Shown piece by piece: positions 18,286-28,523 of a stretch of DNA of 39,025 bases. The DNA comes from Porticoccaceae bacterium (GTDB lineage Bacteria > Pseudomonadota > Gammaproteobacteria > Pseudomonadales > Porticoccaceae), in contig JAQWUP010000082.1 of assembly GCA_029242085.1 (NCBI GenBank), positions 1 through 39,025 on the forward strand. Reading direction: 5' to 3'. Both the position numbers and the translations under genes were made by a program. Every line of letters begins with the position of its first letter. Within the stretch, counting starts at the first letter, position 1. Under the pieces are notes generated by a model that saw nothing but the letters and a program-made list of their open reading frames with translations, did not search any database and was not told the origin of the DNA.

Positions 18286-18399
18286 TTCGGTTACTGCTAT
18301 TTTATTTGGGCGGGATTGCAGATTGTTAAAGACAGTTTGGGGTAAGATGCAGAGATTAGATATACAAGCTAAATCAGTAATTGCTAAAGCCGGAACCAA

Positions 18400-19590
18400 A
18401 TGAGTGAAACCAAAGGCCTAGTACTCCTTATAGGAGATAACGATGTTAGGCTTCAAACAGTAAAGGCAGACTTCCACGGTGCTGGGAGAGATTGTCTAGC
18501 GGCGCAAGATATCCAAGCTATCCCCAACGTTTGCACTGACCCACTCAATCAACCGATTGTTCTCCTCTCCGAAAATACCGCCGTTGCCACCCCAGAGCAG
18601 ACCGAGTTACTGCGCAAAATCTGCGAAGACTATTTGATTATTATTGCCCTCCGCGAAGAGGATAAAGCTGATTTAGCAGATTATTTCCGGCTGGGCGCTG
18701 CCGATGTAATTTTGGAGGGGGCAGGGCAGGTCGATATAGAGAGTATATTATTACGGGTTAAAAATTTAGCTGATGCCCGTCAGCATGCGCAAACCTACAG
18801 TGCAGAATTAGAGCGAACCAATGACGAATTGCAGGAAAGTCTACGCCTCTTAAAGCAGGATCAACTGGCAGGGCTCGAGGTGCAAAAAAGCCTTATGCCA
18901 GAGAGTCCGCTAAAGTTCGGCGACTATGAAATATCTCATTCTATTACCCCCTCATTGTATTTAAGCGGCGACTTTGTCGGCTACAACCTGGTGCTGGATC
19001 GCTACCTGTTGTTTTATTTTGCCGATGTGTCCGGGCATGGCGCCTCCTCAGCATTTGTGACTGTGCTGCTGCGTTTTATGATTGGTAGAGTTATCCGCAG
19101 ACATCAGCTAGAGAGAGACTATGTGGCTCTGGCTCATGCCCCCGATGGGCTGATTGAACATATCAACAGCCAATTATTGGCCACAGGCCTTGGCAAACAT
19201 CTGACCATTGTAGCGGGCTCGCTGGATACAGAGACCAATAGTCTGCGCTATGTGGTTGGTGCTCAGCAGCCTCAACCGATTTTGATAGCCAATGGCAAGG
19301 CTGAATATTTACCCGGCAAAGGCAAGCCCGCAGGTATATTTGAAGAGGCCAGCTGGGTAGTCGAAGAGATTAAGCTGCCGGATGATTTTGCATTTGTACT
19401 GCTATCTGATGGTGTCTTTGATTTAATTCCAGATAAAGATTTGGCTGCTAAAGAGCAGACATTACTGAGTTATCTGGCTAGAGATTCCAGCGATATCGAC
19501 AGTTTAAAAGAGAAACTCTTTGTCGACTATATCGAAGATCCTCAAGATGATATTTCCGTGTTGCTGCTGTCTCGAGGCATGGCTAAATGA
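18400..19590 (+). CDS. HsbR-like regulator: pseudo-receiver plus PP2C (SpoIIE-type) phosphatase
   Basis: Predicted serine phosphatase that dephosphorylates the STAS protein encoded next. Residues ~1-125 have a response-regulator-like fold, but at the expected phosphoacceptor position the strand reads IVLLSEN (S57), with no Asp, so it is probably not switched by classical phosphorylation. A coiled coil follows (~128-160, SAELERTNDELQESLRLLKQ). The PP2C/SpoIIE domain (~180-392) keeps its metal-binding acids D191 (LSGDFVGY), D209 (ADVSGHGAS), D337 (LSDGVFD) and D383/D384 (DDISVLLLS). The layout and the ATGA overlap with a STAS gene match the Pseudomonas HsbR-HsbA pair, which works with FlgM in motility and biofilm control. 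No histidine kinase or FlgM gene is nearby, so the target is unknown. Confidence 0.82.
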   Translation: MSETKGLVLLIGDNDVRLQTVKADFHGAGRDCLAAQDIQAIPNVCTDPLNQPIVLLSENTAVATPEQTELLRKICEDYLIIIALREEDKADLADYFRLGAADVILEGAGQVDIESILLRVKNLADARQHAQTYSAELERTNDELQESLRLLKQDQLAGLEVQKSLMPESPLKFGDYEISHSITPSLYLSGDFVGYNLVLDRYLLFYFADVSGHGASSAFVTVLLRFMIGRVIRRHQLERDYVALAHAPDGLIEHINSQLLATGLGKHLTIVAGSLDTETNSLRYVVGAQQPQPILIANGKAEYLPGKGKPAGIFEEASWVVEEIKLPDDFAFVLLSDGVFDLIPDKDLAAKEQTLLSYLARDSSDIDSLKEKLFVDYIEDPQDDISVLLLSRGMAK

Positions 19591-20072
19591 GTTCTGGGAA
19601 AATACTGGTATCCGATGAGCAGGGCAATTATCTGCTGAAGTTTAGCGGTGATGTCCGAGTAACCCTCTGCGGCTCATTAAACCGCCATATGGAAACCATA
19701 TTTGGCAGTGAGCATGTTAAACAGGTAGTGGTTGATATGCTTGAAGCCGAATGTGTCGACAGTACCACCTTGGGCCTAATGGCTAAGCTAGGGCTTTACT
19801 GCCGCAAGGAGTACGATATCAATGTGCAGGTATTCTGTCAGAATCCGAGTATTTTGCGCACCCTCGACTGTATGGGCTTTGATGAAATATTTGATATTTT
19901 TCAAGAGGTGCCAGATATCGATGCCGAGCTGCATGATATAGGTACCGTGGATACAGAAATTGATGAGATTCGCCGCCAGGTACTCGACGCTCACAAGCTG
20001 TTAATGCGGCTTAATCCAGATAATAGTAAAGAGTTTACTGACCTGATTAGAGCGCTGGAGTCAGGCCAGTAA
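19587..20072 (+). CDS. HsbA-like STAS-domain anti-sigma factor antagonist
   Basis: STAS protein expected to switch a partner (anti-sigma factor or diguanylate cyclase) according to its phosphorylation state. The STAS core (~1-105) carries the phosphorylatable Ser/Thr in CVDSTTLGLMAKLGL (S59, T60), after the strand QVVVDMLEAE. The N-terminus MSSGKILVSDEQGNYLLKFS is close to what I recall of Pseudomonas HsbA. A 55-residue acidic/helical extension after the STAS domain ends in FTDLIRALESGQ. Its start overlaps the phosphatase stop by four bases (ATGA), so the two are made together. The identity as an STAS antagonist is firm; the HsbA assignment rests on resemblance and context. Confidence 0.82.
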   Translation: MSSGKILVSDEQGNYLLKFSGDVRVTLCGSLNRHMETIFGSEHVKQVVVDMLEAECVDSTTLGLMAKLGLYCRKEYDINVQVFCQNPSILRTLDCMGFDEIFDIFQEVPDIDAELHDIGTVDTEIDEIRRQVLDAHKLLMRLNPDNSKEFTDLIRALESGQ

Positions 20073-20079
20073 TCAGCAG

Positions 20080-20526
20080 TTAGTCTTGGTTTTTGGCGGC
20101 GAGTTTGCAGCGAATATACTCATTGTGACGAATATACAGCAGATCGGCCACACGGCGGATTATCCCTTCCTCATGCTTATCTAAGTGCCCATCGGCAAAA
20201 GCCACGCGCCACATCGCCGTCATTAGAGCCATTTTTTTATCATGGTCGTAATGTTCGTTGATCTCGCGAGTAAACTGATACAGCGAGGTGGCATCGGCTA
20301 CCTCCTCCCGTGACAATAGAATTAACTCATCAATCTGCTCAGTGCTGAGCTCAAGAATCTGACTTAAGGTATTGCTAATGGCGCGCAATTCCTGCTCATC
20401 GAGATTGCCGTCGATCACCATGACTTCAATAAGCAGGGCAGCTGTGGCCAGCTGCTCACTGCTCAGGGCACTGTCATCAGCCTCAATAATATTCTTGCTA
20501 AAAAACGCCTTTATTTTATCAATCAT
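20080..20526 (-). CDS. TerB-family (tellurite-resistance-like) protein
   Basis: Small all-helical protein of the TerB-like family, 148 residues. It has the two family half-repeats with acidic metal-binding loops: VIDGNLDEQELRAI (~38-51) and FADGHLDKHEEGII. TerB-like proteins often act in stress or membrane-linked metal responses, but most chromosomal single copies have no proven function, and no other ter genes are present. It is the third gene of a - strand operon after dusA and tal; its ATG shares one base with the tal stop (TAATG), so translation is coupled. It converges with the STAS gene, leaving seven bases between stops. Confidence 0.82.
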   Translation of the reverse strand: MIDKIKAFFSKNIIEADDSALSSEQLATAALLIEVMVIDGNLDEQELRAISNTLSQILELSTEQIDELILLSREEVADATSLYQFTREINEHYDHDKKMALMTAMWRVAFADGHLDKHEEGIIRRVADLLYIRHNEYIRCKLAAKNQD

Positions 20527-21488
20527 TAGTCTAAATCTTTTAACCAGGTTTCTAGTTTAATTTGGTCGGCAACAAAGCTGCGAATACCCTGAGACAGTTT
20601 CTCGGTGGCCATAGGATCATCATTTAACTCATAGCGGAAGGCACTCTCGCCAGCCAGCTTATAATGAATGCTGTCGCCGGTATTGGTTGGGTCCAGCTTG
20701 CGCTCCAGGGTGCCAAAATCATCGTCCAGTGCCTGCAGTAAATGCGGGCTAATGGTAAGACGATCACAGCCTGCCAGCTCGGTGATTTCATCGGTATTTC
20801 TAAAGCTCGCACCCATCACAACAGTGTTGTAGCCACTCTGTTTATAGTAATTGTAGATGCGGGTAACCGACTGCACGCCGGGGTCATCTGCCGGGGCATA
20901 TTCGGTGAGTCCACTAGAGGCCTTATACCAATCGAGAATGCGACCCACAAATGGCGAAATCAGAAAGGCACCTGCATCTGCAGCAGCAACTGCCTGAGTA
21001 AAGTTAAACAGCAGTGTCAGGTTACAGTTAATCCCTTCCTTCTCAAGCTGCTCTGCGGCCTTAATTCCCTCCCAGGTCGAGGCCATTTTAATCAGCACGC
21101 GCTCTCTGCCGATGTCTGCCTGTTCGTAAAGACTAATCAGCTGACGTGCCTTGGCGATTGAGGCGGCGGTATCAAAAGACAGACGCGCATCGATTTCAGT
21201 AGACACACGGCCGGGAATCTGCTCAAGAATCTTTTCACCAAAGCCCACTGCAAGCCCATCCATACAGGCGGCAACCTGCTCGTCACTCGAAAGTCGTCCT
21301 TTCATGGTTGTGGATACGACGCTGTTAACCAGATCGCGATAGGCGGGCATCTGCGCTGCTTTTAGCAGCAGGGAAGGGTTGGTTGTCGCATCTTCTGGCG
21401 AGTACTGAGCAATGGCATCAAAGTCGCCGGTATCCGCCACTACGGTAGTCATTTCTTTTAGCTGGGCAAGCTTGCTTTTATCGGTCAT
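20526..21488 (-). CDS. tal: Transaldolase (class I, TalB-type)
   Basis: Non-oxidative pentose phosphate pathway enzyme that moves a dihydroxyacetone unit from sedoheptulose-7-phosphate to glyceraldehyde-3-phosphate. The 320-residue protein has the Schiff-base Lys K134 in [12 protein letters not shown]21 in VADTGDF, E100 in [11 protein letters not shown] and the [12 protein letters not shown] phosphate-site segment. Length matches E. coli TalB (317). It lies four bases after dusA and overlaps the terB-like gene by one base, a compact three-gene - strand operon. Confidence 0.96.
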   Translation of the reverse strand: MTDKSKLAQLKEMTTVVADTGDFDAIAQYSPEDATTNPSLLLKAAQMPAYRDLVNSVVSTTMKGRLSSDEQVAACMDGLAVGFGEKILEQIPGRVSTEIDARLSFDTAASIAKARQLISLYEQADIGRERVLIKMASTWEGIKAAEQLEKEGINCNLTLLFNFTQAVAAADAGAFLISPFVGRILDWYKASSGLTEYAPADDPGVQSVTRIYNYYKQSGYNTVVMGASFRNTDEITELAGCDRLTISPHLLQALDDDFGTLERKLDPTNTGDSIHYKLAGESAFRYELNDDPMATEKLSQGIRSFVADQIKLETWLKDLD

Positions 21489-21492
21489 GGAA

Positions 21493-22500
21493 TCAAAGTC
21501 CTGTTGTTTTGGCTAAAGCATTGGTTAATACATCAATGGTTGCATCGGGTTTATAGGCATTTTCGCTAATATGCCGGCGATACTGTCTGGCGCCCGGCAT
21601 ACCGTGAAATAACCCTAAAATATGGCGTGTCATGCCCTGAAGCTTAGTGCCTTTTGAGAGCTCATTATCCACATAATCAATGAAGGCTTCAGCGATTTTT
21701 TCGCGGCTGATTATGGGTTGATCAGAACCGTAGATTTGCTGATCCACACTGGCCAGTAAGTAGGGATTGGTATAGGCCTCGCGGCCGACCATTACGCCAT
21801 CAATATGCTCGAGATGGTCCAGAGACTGCTGCAATGTGGTCACGCCGCCATTGATAATAATTTCTAACTGAGGGAAGTCTTTTTTCAGTTGATAGACCCG
21901 CTCGTAGTTTAATTCCGGCACCTCACGGTTCTGCTTGGGACTAAGCCCCTTAAGCCAAGCTTTGCGAGCATGCACTAAAAAAGTAACACAGCCAGTTTTA
22001 GCGACCATATCTACAAACTCACAGAGAAACTCATAGCTGTCAAAGTCATCCACGCCAATGCGATGCTTTACTGTAATGGGCAGATCCACCGCATCTTGCA
22101 TAGCCGCGATACAGTCCGCAGTCACTTGAGCGTTCTTCATCATCACCGCACCAAACATCCCGTTCTGCACCCGATCGCTGGGGCAGCCGCAATTAAGATT
22201 AATCTCGGCATAGTCATATTGACTGGCAAGAATGCAGGCTTTGGCTAAATCAGTGGGGTCGCTGCCACCCAGTTGCAATGCTACAGGGTGTTCAAAGGGA
22301 TCCATTTGCAGATGGTGATGGGTATCGCCATAAATAATGGCACCAGTGGTGATCATCTCTGTATAGAGCACCGAGTACTGGCTGATTAGGCGCAGAAAAT
22401 AGCGACAGTGGCGGTCAGTCCAATCCATCATTGGCGCCACACTGAATTTACGGTCCAATTGGATAGAGGGGATTGAGCTGTTAGCTAGTGAGTTAGGCAT
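21493..22500 (-). CDS. dusA: tRNA dihydrouridine synthase A
   Basis: FMN enzyme that reduces U20/U20a in the D loop of tRNAs with NADPH. The 335 residues begin with [20 protein letters not shown], the DusA-type signature, and carry the active-site Cys (C106) in [23 protein letters not shown], the phosphate-binding [10 protein letters not shown] and [13 protein letters not shown]. The DusA subgroup is favoured over DusB/C by the N-terminal [12 protein letters not shown] and the C-terminal [20 protein letters not shown]. First gene of the dusA-tal-terB operon. Confidence 0.95.
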   Translation of the reverse strand: MPNSLANSSIPSIQLDRKFSVAPMMDWTDRHCRYFLRLISQYSVLYTEMITTGAIIYGDTHHHLQMDPFEHPVALQLGGSDPTDLAKACILASQYDYAEINLNCGCPSDRVQNGMFGAVMMKNAQVTADCIAAMQDAVDLPITVKHRIGVDDFDSYEFLCEFVDMVAKTGCVTFLVHARKAWLKGLSPKQNREVPELNYERVYQLKKDFPQLEIIINGGVTTLQQSLDHLEHIDGVMVGREAYTNPYLLASVDQQIYGSDQPIISREKIAEAFIDYVDNELSKGTKLQGMTRHILGLFHGMPGARQYRRHISENAYKPDATIDVLTNALAKTTGL

Positions 22501-22636
22501 GAGAATCTTTCAGGGCTTTTCCAGCTGAGTAGTTTACAGGATTTTACCTGCCTTCGTTATCCCTTCCTTCAGTCAGCTGTGGACATTAATCAGACCAAGT
22601 ATGCGAGTTATTTAACACAATTAGGGCAGGGCCTCT

Positions 22637-22679
22637 TTGTTTAGGGAGCTATAGTGAGGCTATAGAAATTCGCTATACT
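22637..22679 (+). promoter_or_regulatory. Promoter region of the MBL-fold gene with three GCTATA repeats
   Basis: GCTATA occurs at 22648-22653, 22659-22664 and 22672-22677, spaced 11 and 13 bases. A TTGTTT (22637) with an 18-base spacer to TATAGA (22661) and a separate good -10, TATACT (22674-22679), overlap these copies. A promoter is likely here; which hexamers are used, and whether the repeats bind a regulator, is open. Confidence 0.4.
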
Positions 22680-22723
22680 GGTGTCCAAAATAATTAACGC
22701 CCCACAAAAGGCGGGAGTACTGT

Positions 22724-23662
22724 ATGAAAAATATATTTCTTATTTTTGGCATGTTAGCGCCACTATTGAGTTTTGCACATTCCATCGAAGATGCTCCAGA
22801 TCCTTTAAAACTGGATGGCTTGATGAAAGCTTTTGGCTGGGACATGGATAATGCAGAAATACGTCATGAGAAAATTGATGATGGAATTTCAGTACTATTC
22901 GGATTAGGTGGCAATATTGGTGTCAGCATTGGTGATGATGGTGTTTTTATCATCGACGATCAGTTTCCACAGTTGATGCCCAAAATTGAAAAGGTCATTG
23001 CTGGTTTGGGTGGTGGTGATATTGATTTTGCGGTGACTACACATTGGCACTTTGATCATGCTGAGGGCAATTTAGCGCTGGGCCCAGAGGGTACCTGGTT
23101 GGTTGCTCATGAGAATTCCCGTGAAATGATGAAGGGCGACCACCTGATAAATTTGGTGATGGTGAGCTATGAGCAGAGGGCCTATCCAAAAAGCGCCTGG
23201 CCCGACATTACATTTTCTGACTCAATGCAATTCCATCTAAACGGTCAGACCATTGATTTATGGCATTTTGGTCCAGCACATACCACAGGTGATACTGCCG
23301 TTTATTTCCGTGAAAGTAACGTGGTTCATCTCGGTGATATCTATAATAACGCGGGGTATCCGTTTATTGATTCGGGCAATGGTGGTAGCCTCGATGGCAT
23401 GATCAATTTTTGCTCAGAAGTGCTACAGCGTATAAACAAAAATACGATCGTTATTCCGGGCCACGGAAACGTTGCCGATTACCAGGCTCTGGTAGATTAC
23501 AACGCTATGCTAAAGCTAGTCCGCAAGCGTATTGTGGCTTTAATGGCTGAGGGCGCGACCCTCGATCAAGTATATGCCGCCAATCCCACAGCAGATTTTG
23601 ATGAAAAGTTTGGTAGTAATATCGGCTTTATCAATCGTTCCTATCATAGTTTGAAGAAGTAG
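22724..23662 (+). CDS. Secreted metallo-beta-lactamase-fold hydrolase
   Basis: Zn hydrolase of the MBL superfamily, exported to the periplasm by a signal peptide (MKNIFLIFGMLAPLLSFA, cleaved near residue 18). It has the metal motif H107-W-H109-F-D111-H112 (THWHFDHAEG), H186 in GPAHTTGDTAVYF, D205 in VHLGDIYNN and H247 in IPGHGNV, so both zinc sites look complete. Length 312. The sequence resembles the periplasmic SoxH/quinoprotein-relay-like MBL group rather than true class B beta-lactamases; substrate unknown. The ATG has GGCGGGAG about ten bases upstream. It stands alone between divergent dusA and the convergent thiolase, with a long hairpin after it. Confidence 0.85.
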   Translation: MKNIFLIFGMLAPLLSFAHSIEDAPDPLKLDGLMKAFGWDMDNAEIRHEKIDDGISVLFGLGGNIGVSIGDDGVFIIDDQFPQLMPKIEKVIAGLGGGDIDFAVTTHWHFDHAEGNLALGPEGTWLVAHENSREMMKGDHLINLVMVSYEQRAYPKSAWPDITFSDSMQFHLNGQTIDLWHFGPAHTTGDTAVYFRESNVVHLGDIYNNAGYPFIDSGNGGSLDGMINFCSEVLQRINKNTIVIPGHGNVADYQALVDYNAMLKLVRKRIVALMAEGATLDQVYAANPTADFDEKFGSNIGFINRSYHSLKK

Positions 23663-23711
23663 TTTGAACACGCAGTTTGCAGCGTAAAACTAACTGATCA
23701 GCCTGAGATTC

Positions 23712-23744
23712 CCAATGGTTATAGATGTCTTCTATAACCATTGG
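23712..23744. terminator. 14-bp perfect inverted repeat between convergent genes
   Basis: CCAATGGTTATAGA (23712-23725), five-base loop, TCTATAACCATTGG (23731-23744). It lies between the ends of the MBL and thiolase genes, so a two-way transcription stop or an mRNA-stabilising 3' hairpin is likely. Neither side has a T tract, so it is not a classic intrinsic terminator. Confidence 0.5.
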
Positions 23745-23759
23745 AGGCTCCACAGTATT

Positions 23760-25004
23760 TTACACGCGCTCAATAATGATCGCCGGTGCCATACCACCAC
23801 CTGCGCACATGGTGATAAGGGCATAGCGCCCACCGGAGCGTTCCAGTTCATCCAGTGCCGTACCAATCAGTATAGCGCCGGTTGCAGCAATTGGATGGCC
23901 TAAGGCCATAGCACCACCATTGATATTGACCTTTTCTCGGTCCAAATCCAGATCACGAATAAACTTTTCCGCAACCACCGCAAATGCTTCATTGATTTCC
24001 CAGACATCAATATCTTCCTTACTAAGTTTGGCTTTTGCGAGAACTTTTTTGGCAGCCGGCACCGGTGCATTGAGCATAAGAGTTGGGCAGTCACCTATGT
24101 TGGCTGTGGCTACGATGCGGGCCCTTGGAGTTAAGCCATTTTTCTCGGCATAGTCTTTAGAGGTCAGTAATACTCCCGCTGCTCCATCAACGACCCCTGA
24201 GCTATTGCCGGCGTGATGCACATGGTCCCATTGGTTTAATTGTGGGTAGACCTTTTCTATAAGGCCGCCAAAGGTTTCGCCGCTATCATCGACAGGGGCG
24301 CTATGCCATTGATCAAATACGGCATTGAGGCCCGCAAGAGATTCTCTACTTGTACCAGGGCGGGGAAACTCCTCCCTATCTAGAGCGACTGAGCCATCAT
24401 CGTTAAGGACAGGCACCAGAGACCCATCAAAGCGATGTTCCTTAATGGCCCTTTCCGCACGTTGCTGAGAAATAACGGCCAGCTTGTCCAGACTGTCGCG
24501 ATCAATACCCTCGATAGTTGCAATGGCATCAGCACAGATACCCTGATTGGACTGTGGGTGCTTGTCGCGTAGAGACAGATTGCCGCGATCGAATAATGGA
24601 TAGTTATCGCCAGTATTTTTAAGCGAGCCTGTATAGCTCATCATTTCAGTACCACCGCCAATAACAACATCTTCCATACCAGACATAACCTGGGCTGCAG
24701 CCAGACTTACAGAGGTAATCCCAGAGCCGCAAAAACGATCCAGAGTGACACCGGAAGCAAGGACGGAATAACCGGCTTCGAGAGCAGCCATACGGCCCAA
24801 ATCGGCACTCTGTTTACCGGTCTGATTATTACAGCCCCAGATAATATCGTTCACATCTTCAGTGTTTAGATTATTGCGCTCAGCCAGTGCTTTTAACACG
24901 GTCGCCGCAAGTTTTTGAGGATGAATATGTGCTAGAGAGCCTTTACCAATTTTTCCTATACCGCGGGGTGTACGACAAGTGTCGATAATATAAGCTTCAG
25001 TCAT
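23760..25004 (-). CDS. Thiolase (acetyl-CoA C-acyltransferase family)
   Basis: Thiolase-superfamily enzyme that thiolytically cleaves 3-ketoacyl-CoA (degradative FadA-like) or condenses acetyl-CoA. The 414-residue protein has nucleophile C92 in LDRFCGSGITS, the GHPIAATGA loop with catalytic His, and the C-terminal MCAGGGMAPA with the second Cys. It keeps EINEAFAVV (the NEAF motif). The start is supported by an AGGACC site on the - strand. It is the last gene of a - strand set (NTF2-fold, VOC, thiolase), 104 bases after the VOC gene. Context suggests a role in breaking down the local pathway's substrate; the chain length is not readable from sequence. Confidence 0.93.
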   Translation of the reverse strand: MTEAYIIDTCRTPRGIGKIGKGSLAHIHPQKLAATVLKALAERNNLNTEDVNDIIWGCNNQTGKQSADLGRMAALEAGYSVLASGVTLDRFCGSGITSVSLAAAQVMSGMEDVVIGGGTEMMSYTGSLKNTGDNYPLFDRGNLSLRDKHPQSNQGICADAIATIEGIDRDSLDKLAVISQQRAERAIKEHRFDGSLVPVLNDDGSVALDREEFPRPGTSRESLAGLNAVFDQWHSAPVDDSGETFGGLIEKVYPQLNQWDHVHHAGNSSGVVDGAAGVLLTSKDYAEKNGLTPRARIVATANIGDCPTLMLNAPVPAAKKVLAKAKLSKEDIDVWEINEAFAVVAEKFIRDLDLDREKVNINGGAMALGHPIAATGAILIGTALDELERSGGRYALITMCAGGGMAPAIIIERV

Positions 25005-25108
25005 TTTTAGGTCCTATTGAGTTTCCGAGATTTAAACAGTGTGTGATTCGGCATGTCATTTAGCATTATTGATAGTGCGCAATGCTTCAGAGCCCCAGAG
25101 AGACGTGA

Positions 25109-25645
25109 TTAAAGTTTGACGATGGCTGGATCGCCAGGCCGCCAGTTTTTTGCACTTTCTTTCCAGGTGTTAAAAATGGCTTCAGTGCCCTCAGCGCGCT
25201 CTAGCAATTCAATCATACAGCCAAGTGATTCGCTGGCATCTAGGTAGGCAAAGCGGGGTCCATCGCCAGCCATCTGGCCGAGATTAGCTACGGTGCATCC
25301 CTGTTTCTGGTAATGGCTGAGGTCTGCATCAATATCCTCAGTCCAGTAACACAGATGATGGAAACCGGTTGACCCCGCCTCAATAGTGTCAAAGTATGCG
25401 CAGGGATAAACACCAACAGGCTCCACCAACTCGATTTGAATGTCACCGGCATAGGCAATTGCGGTCTTCATATGCAATTTTCCAGGTTTTCCGCGGTATT
25501 CGATCTTGCCAAATACAGCGGGGCTGTACTCAGCAATATAAAAAGGACCAATGCTCAACATCTGCGACCAATTTTCTGCAGTCTCTTCCAAATTGTTGAC
25601 GATCCAAGCTTTCTGTATAGCAATATTGTGAGTTGGCAATATCAT
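25109..25645 (-). CDS. VOC (glyoxalase/bleomycin-resistance fold) family protein
   Basis: 178-residue protein of the vicinal oxygen chelate fold, the group that contains methylmalonyl-CoA epimerase, glyoxalase I and extradiol dioxygenases. Metal ligands are plausible: H6 in LPTHNIAIQKAW, a His in STGFHHLCYW, and a Glu in GCMIELLE. The pairing of GIEHL-type and GFHHL-type half motifs is epimerase-like, and such proteins often sit in acyl-CoA and steroid pathways. It lies 20 bases after the NTF2-fold gene and shares its strand, with only a poor ribosome site ahead. Enzyme type and substrate unknown. Confidence 0.75.
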   Translation of the reverse strand: MILPTHNIAIQKAWIVNNLEETAENWSQMLSIGPFYIAEYSPAVFGKIEYRGKPGKLHMKTAIAYAGDIQIELVEPVGVYPCAYFDTIEAGSTGFHHLCYWTEDIDADLSHYQKQGCTVANLGQMAGDGPRFAYLDASESLGCMIELLERAEGTEAIFNTWKESAKNWRPGDPAIVKL

Positions 25646-25665
25646 TATTTCTGTTTTCTCAGAGT

Positions 25666-26205
25666 CTAATTGTGAATGTTGGCGAATGCTAAAAAGGAGG
25701 CGTCGTCCTTTGAATTAGTGCCAAGAGTACGGGGGTCATTTTCAACGACCGGCAGAGCGGCTGAGTCTGAAATATTGTTCCAGTCAAAGGTCGCCAGGCG
25801 AAGAGTAATCTTCCATTCCCCGTTTCTTTTTTCCATTGTATCAATATAGCGTCCCGCCACCACGAGGTCTTTAATTCCATTGGGGGTAGGCAAAATGTGG
25901 AAGGCATAAAAATAGCTTTCGCAGACTGCAGAGTCGTCATTGATCTCGGCATTCTGTGTTGTGATCAAATGCTGGGAGCTTGTAAATTTCTTCAGCTCCT
26001 CCATCACCCAGTCACAAAACTCTTCAGCACTGCCCCTAAAAAAGCCATGATCATCAATGCCGTCTTCATGGAAACAGGATTCAATAATATCTCGATCGCA
26101 GCGATCAAGCCCGCGAGCAAAGCGATGAGGGATGGCTTTAATATCTTGGATGTCGAGCATCTGGGCTAGTTTTAGATTTATTTGCTCTGAGTTTGATTCG
26201 TTCAT
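25666..26205 (-). CDS. NTF2-like / SnoaL-like protein
   Basis: 179-residue protein of the cone-shaped NTF2 fold (SnoaL_4 type), the fold shared by ketosteroid isomerase, scytalone dehydratase and the beta subunits of ring-hydroxylating dioxygenases. Evidence is IKAIPHRFARGLDRCDRDII, CFHEDGIDDHGFF, HLITTQNAEINDDSAVCESY, and GRYIDTMEKRNGEWKITLR. I start it at MNESNSEQ, where AGGAG lies seven bases upstream; a start 11 codons earlier lacks such a site. First gene of the - strand set NTF2, VOC, thiolase, divergent from the FadH-like gene. Isomerase/dehydratase or accessory role: unknown. Confidence 0.75.
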   Translation of the reverse strand: MNESNSEQINLKLAQMLDIQDIKAIPHRFARGLDRCDRDIIESCFHEDGIDDHGFFRGSAEEFCDWVMEELKKFTSSQHLITTQNAEINDDSAVCESYFYAFHILPTPNGIKDLVVAGRYIDTMEKRNGEWKITLRLATFDWNNISDSAALPVVENDPRTLGTNSKDDASFLAFANIHN

Positions 26206-26212
26206 TTTTGCT

Positions 26213-26217
26213 CTCCT
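26213..26217 (-). promoter_or_regulatory. Ribosome binding site deciding the NTF2-fold gene start
   Basis: AGGAG on the - strand, seven bases before the ATG at 26205. It argues for the shorter start. Confidence 0.65.
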
Positions 26218-26362
26218 ATGGAAGACGTCCTTTATCACATGTTTTAAGTATTAATGTTGCTATACAAATAGATAGCGCTGCTTTGGGCACCTAAACTCGG
26301 TTCTCAGCCTTGTAGGCCGTTGAGACTATCTTTTCAACTAGGGGTCCTAACTGATGAAGTGA

Positions 26363-28447
<2,085 letters not shown>

Positions 28448-28523
28448 CCCTCTACCCAAAGTGTTAGTAGTAATCCGAGAGGCTTTGGCGATAATGTTTT
28501 TTTAAATTACAGATGATATTTAT

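Noticed and set aside
18308-18319. Sigma-54-like GG/GC pair upstream of the phosphatase gene
   Set aside because: The spacing between the GG and GC doublets is eight bases, not the required ten.
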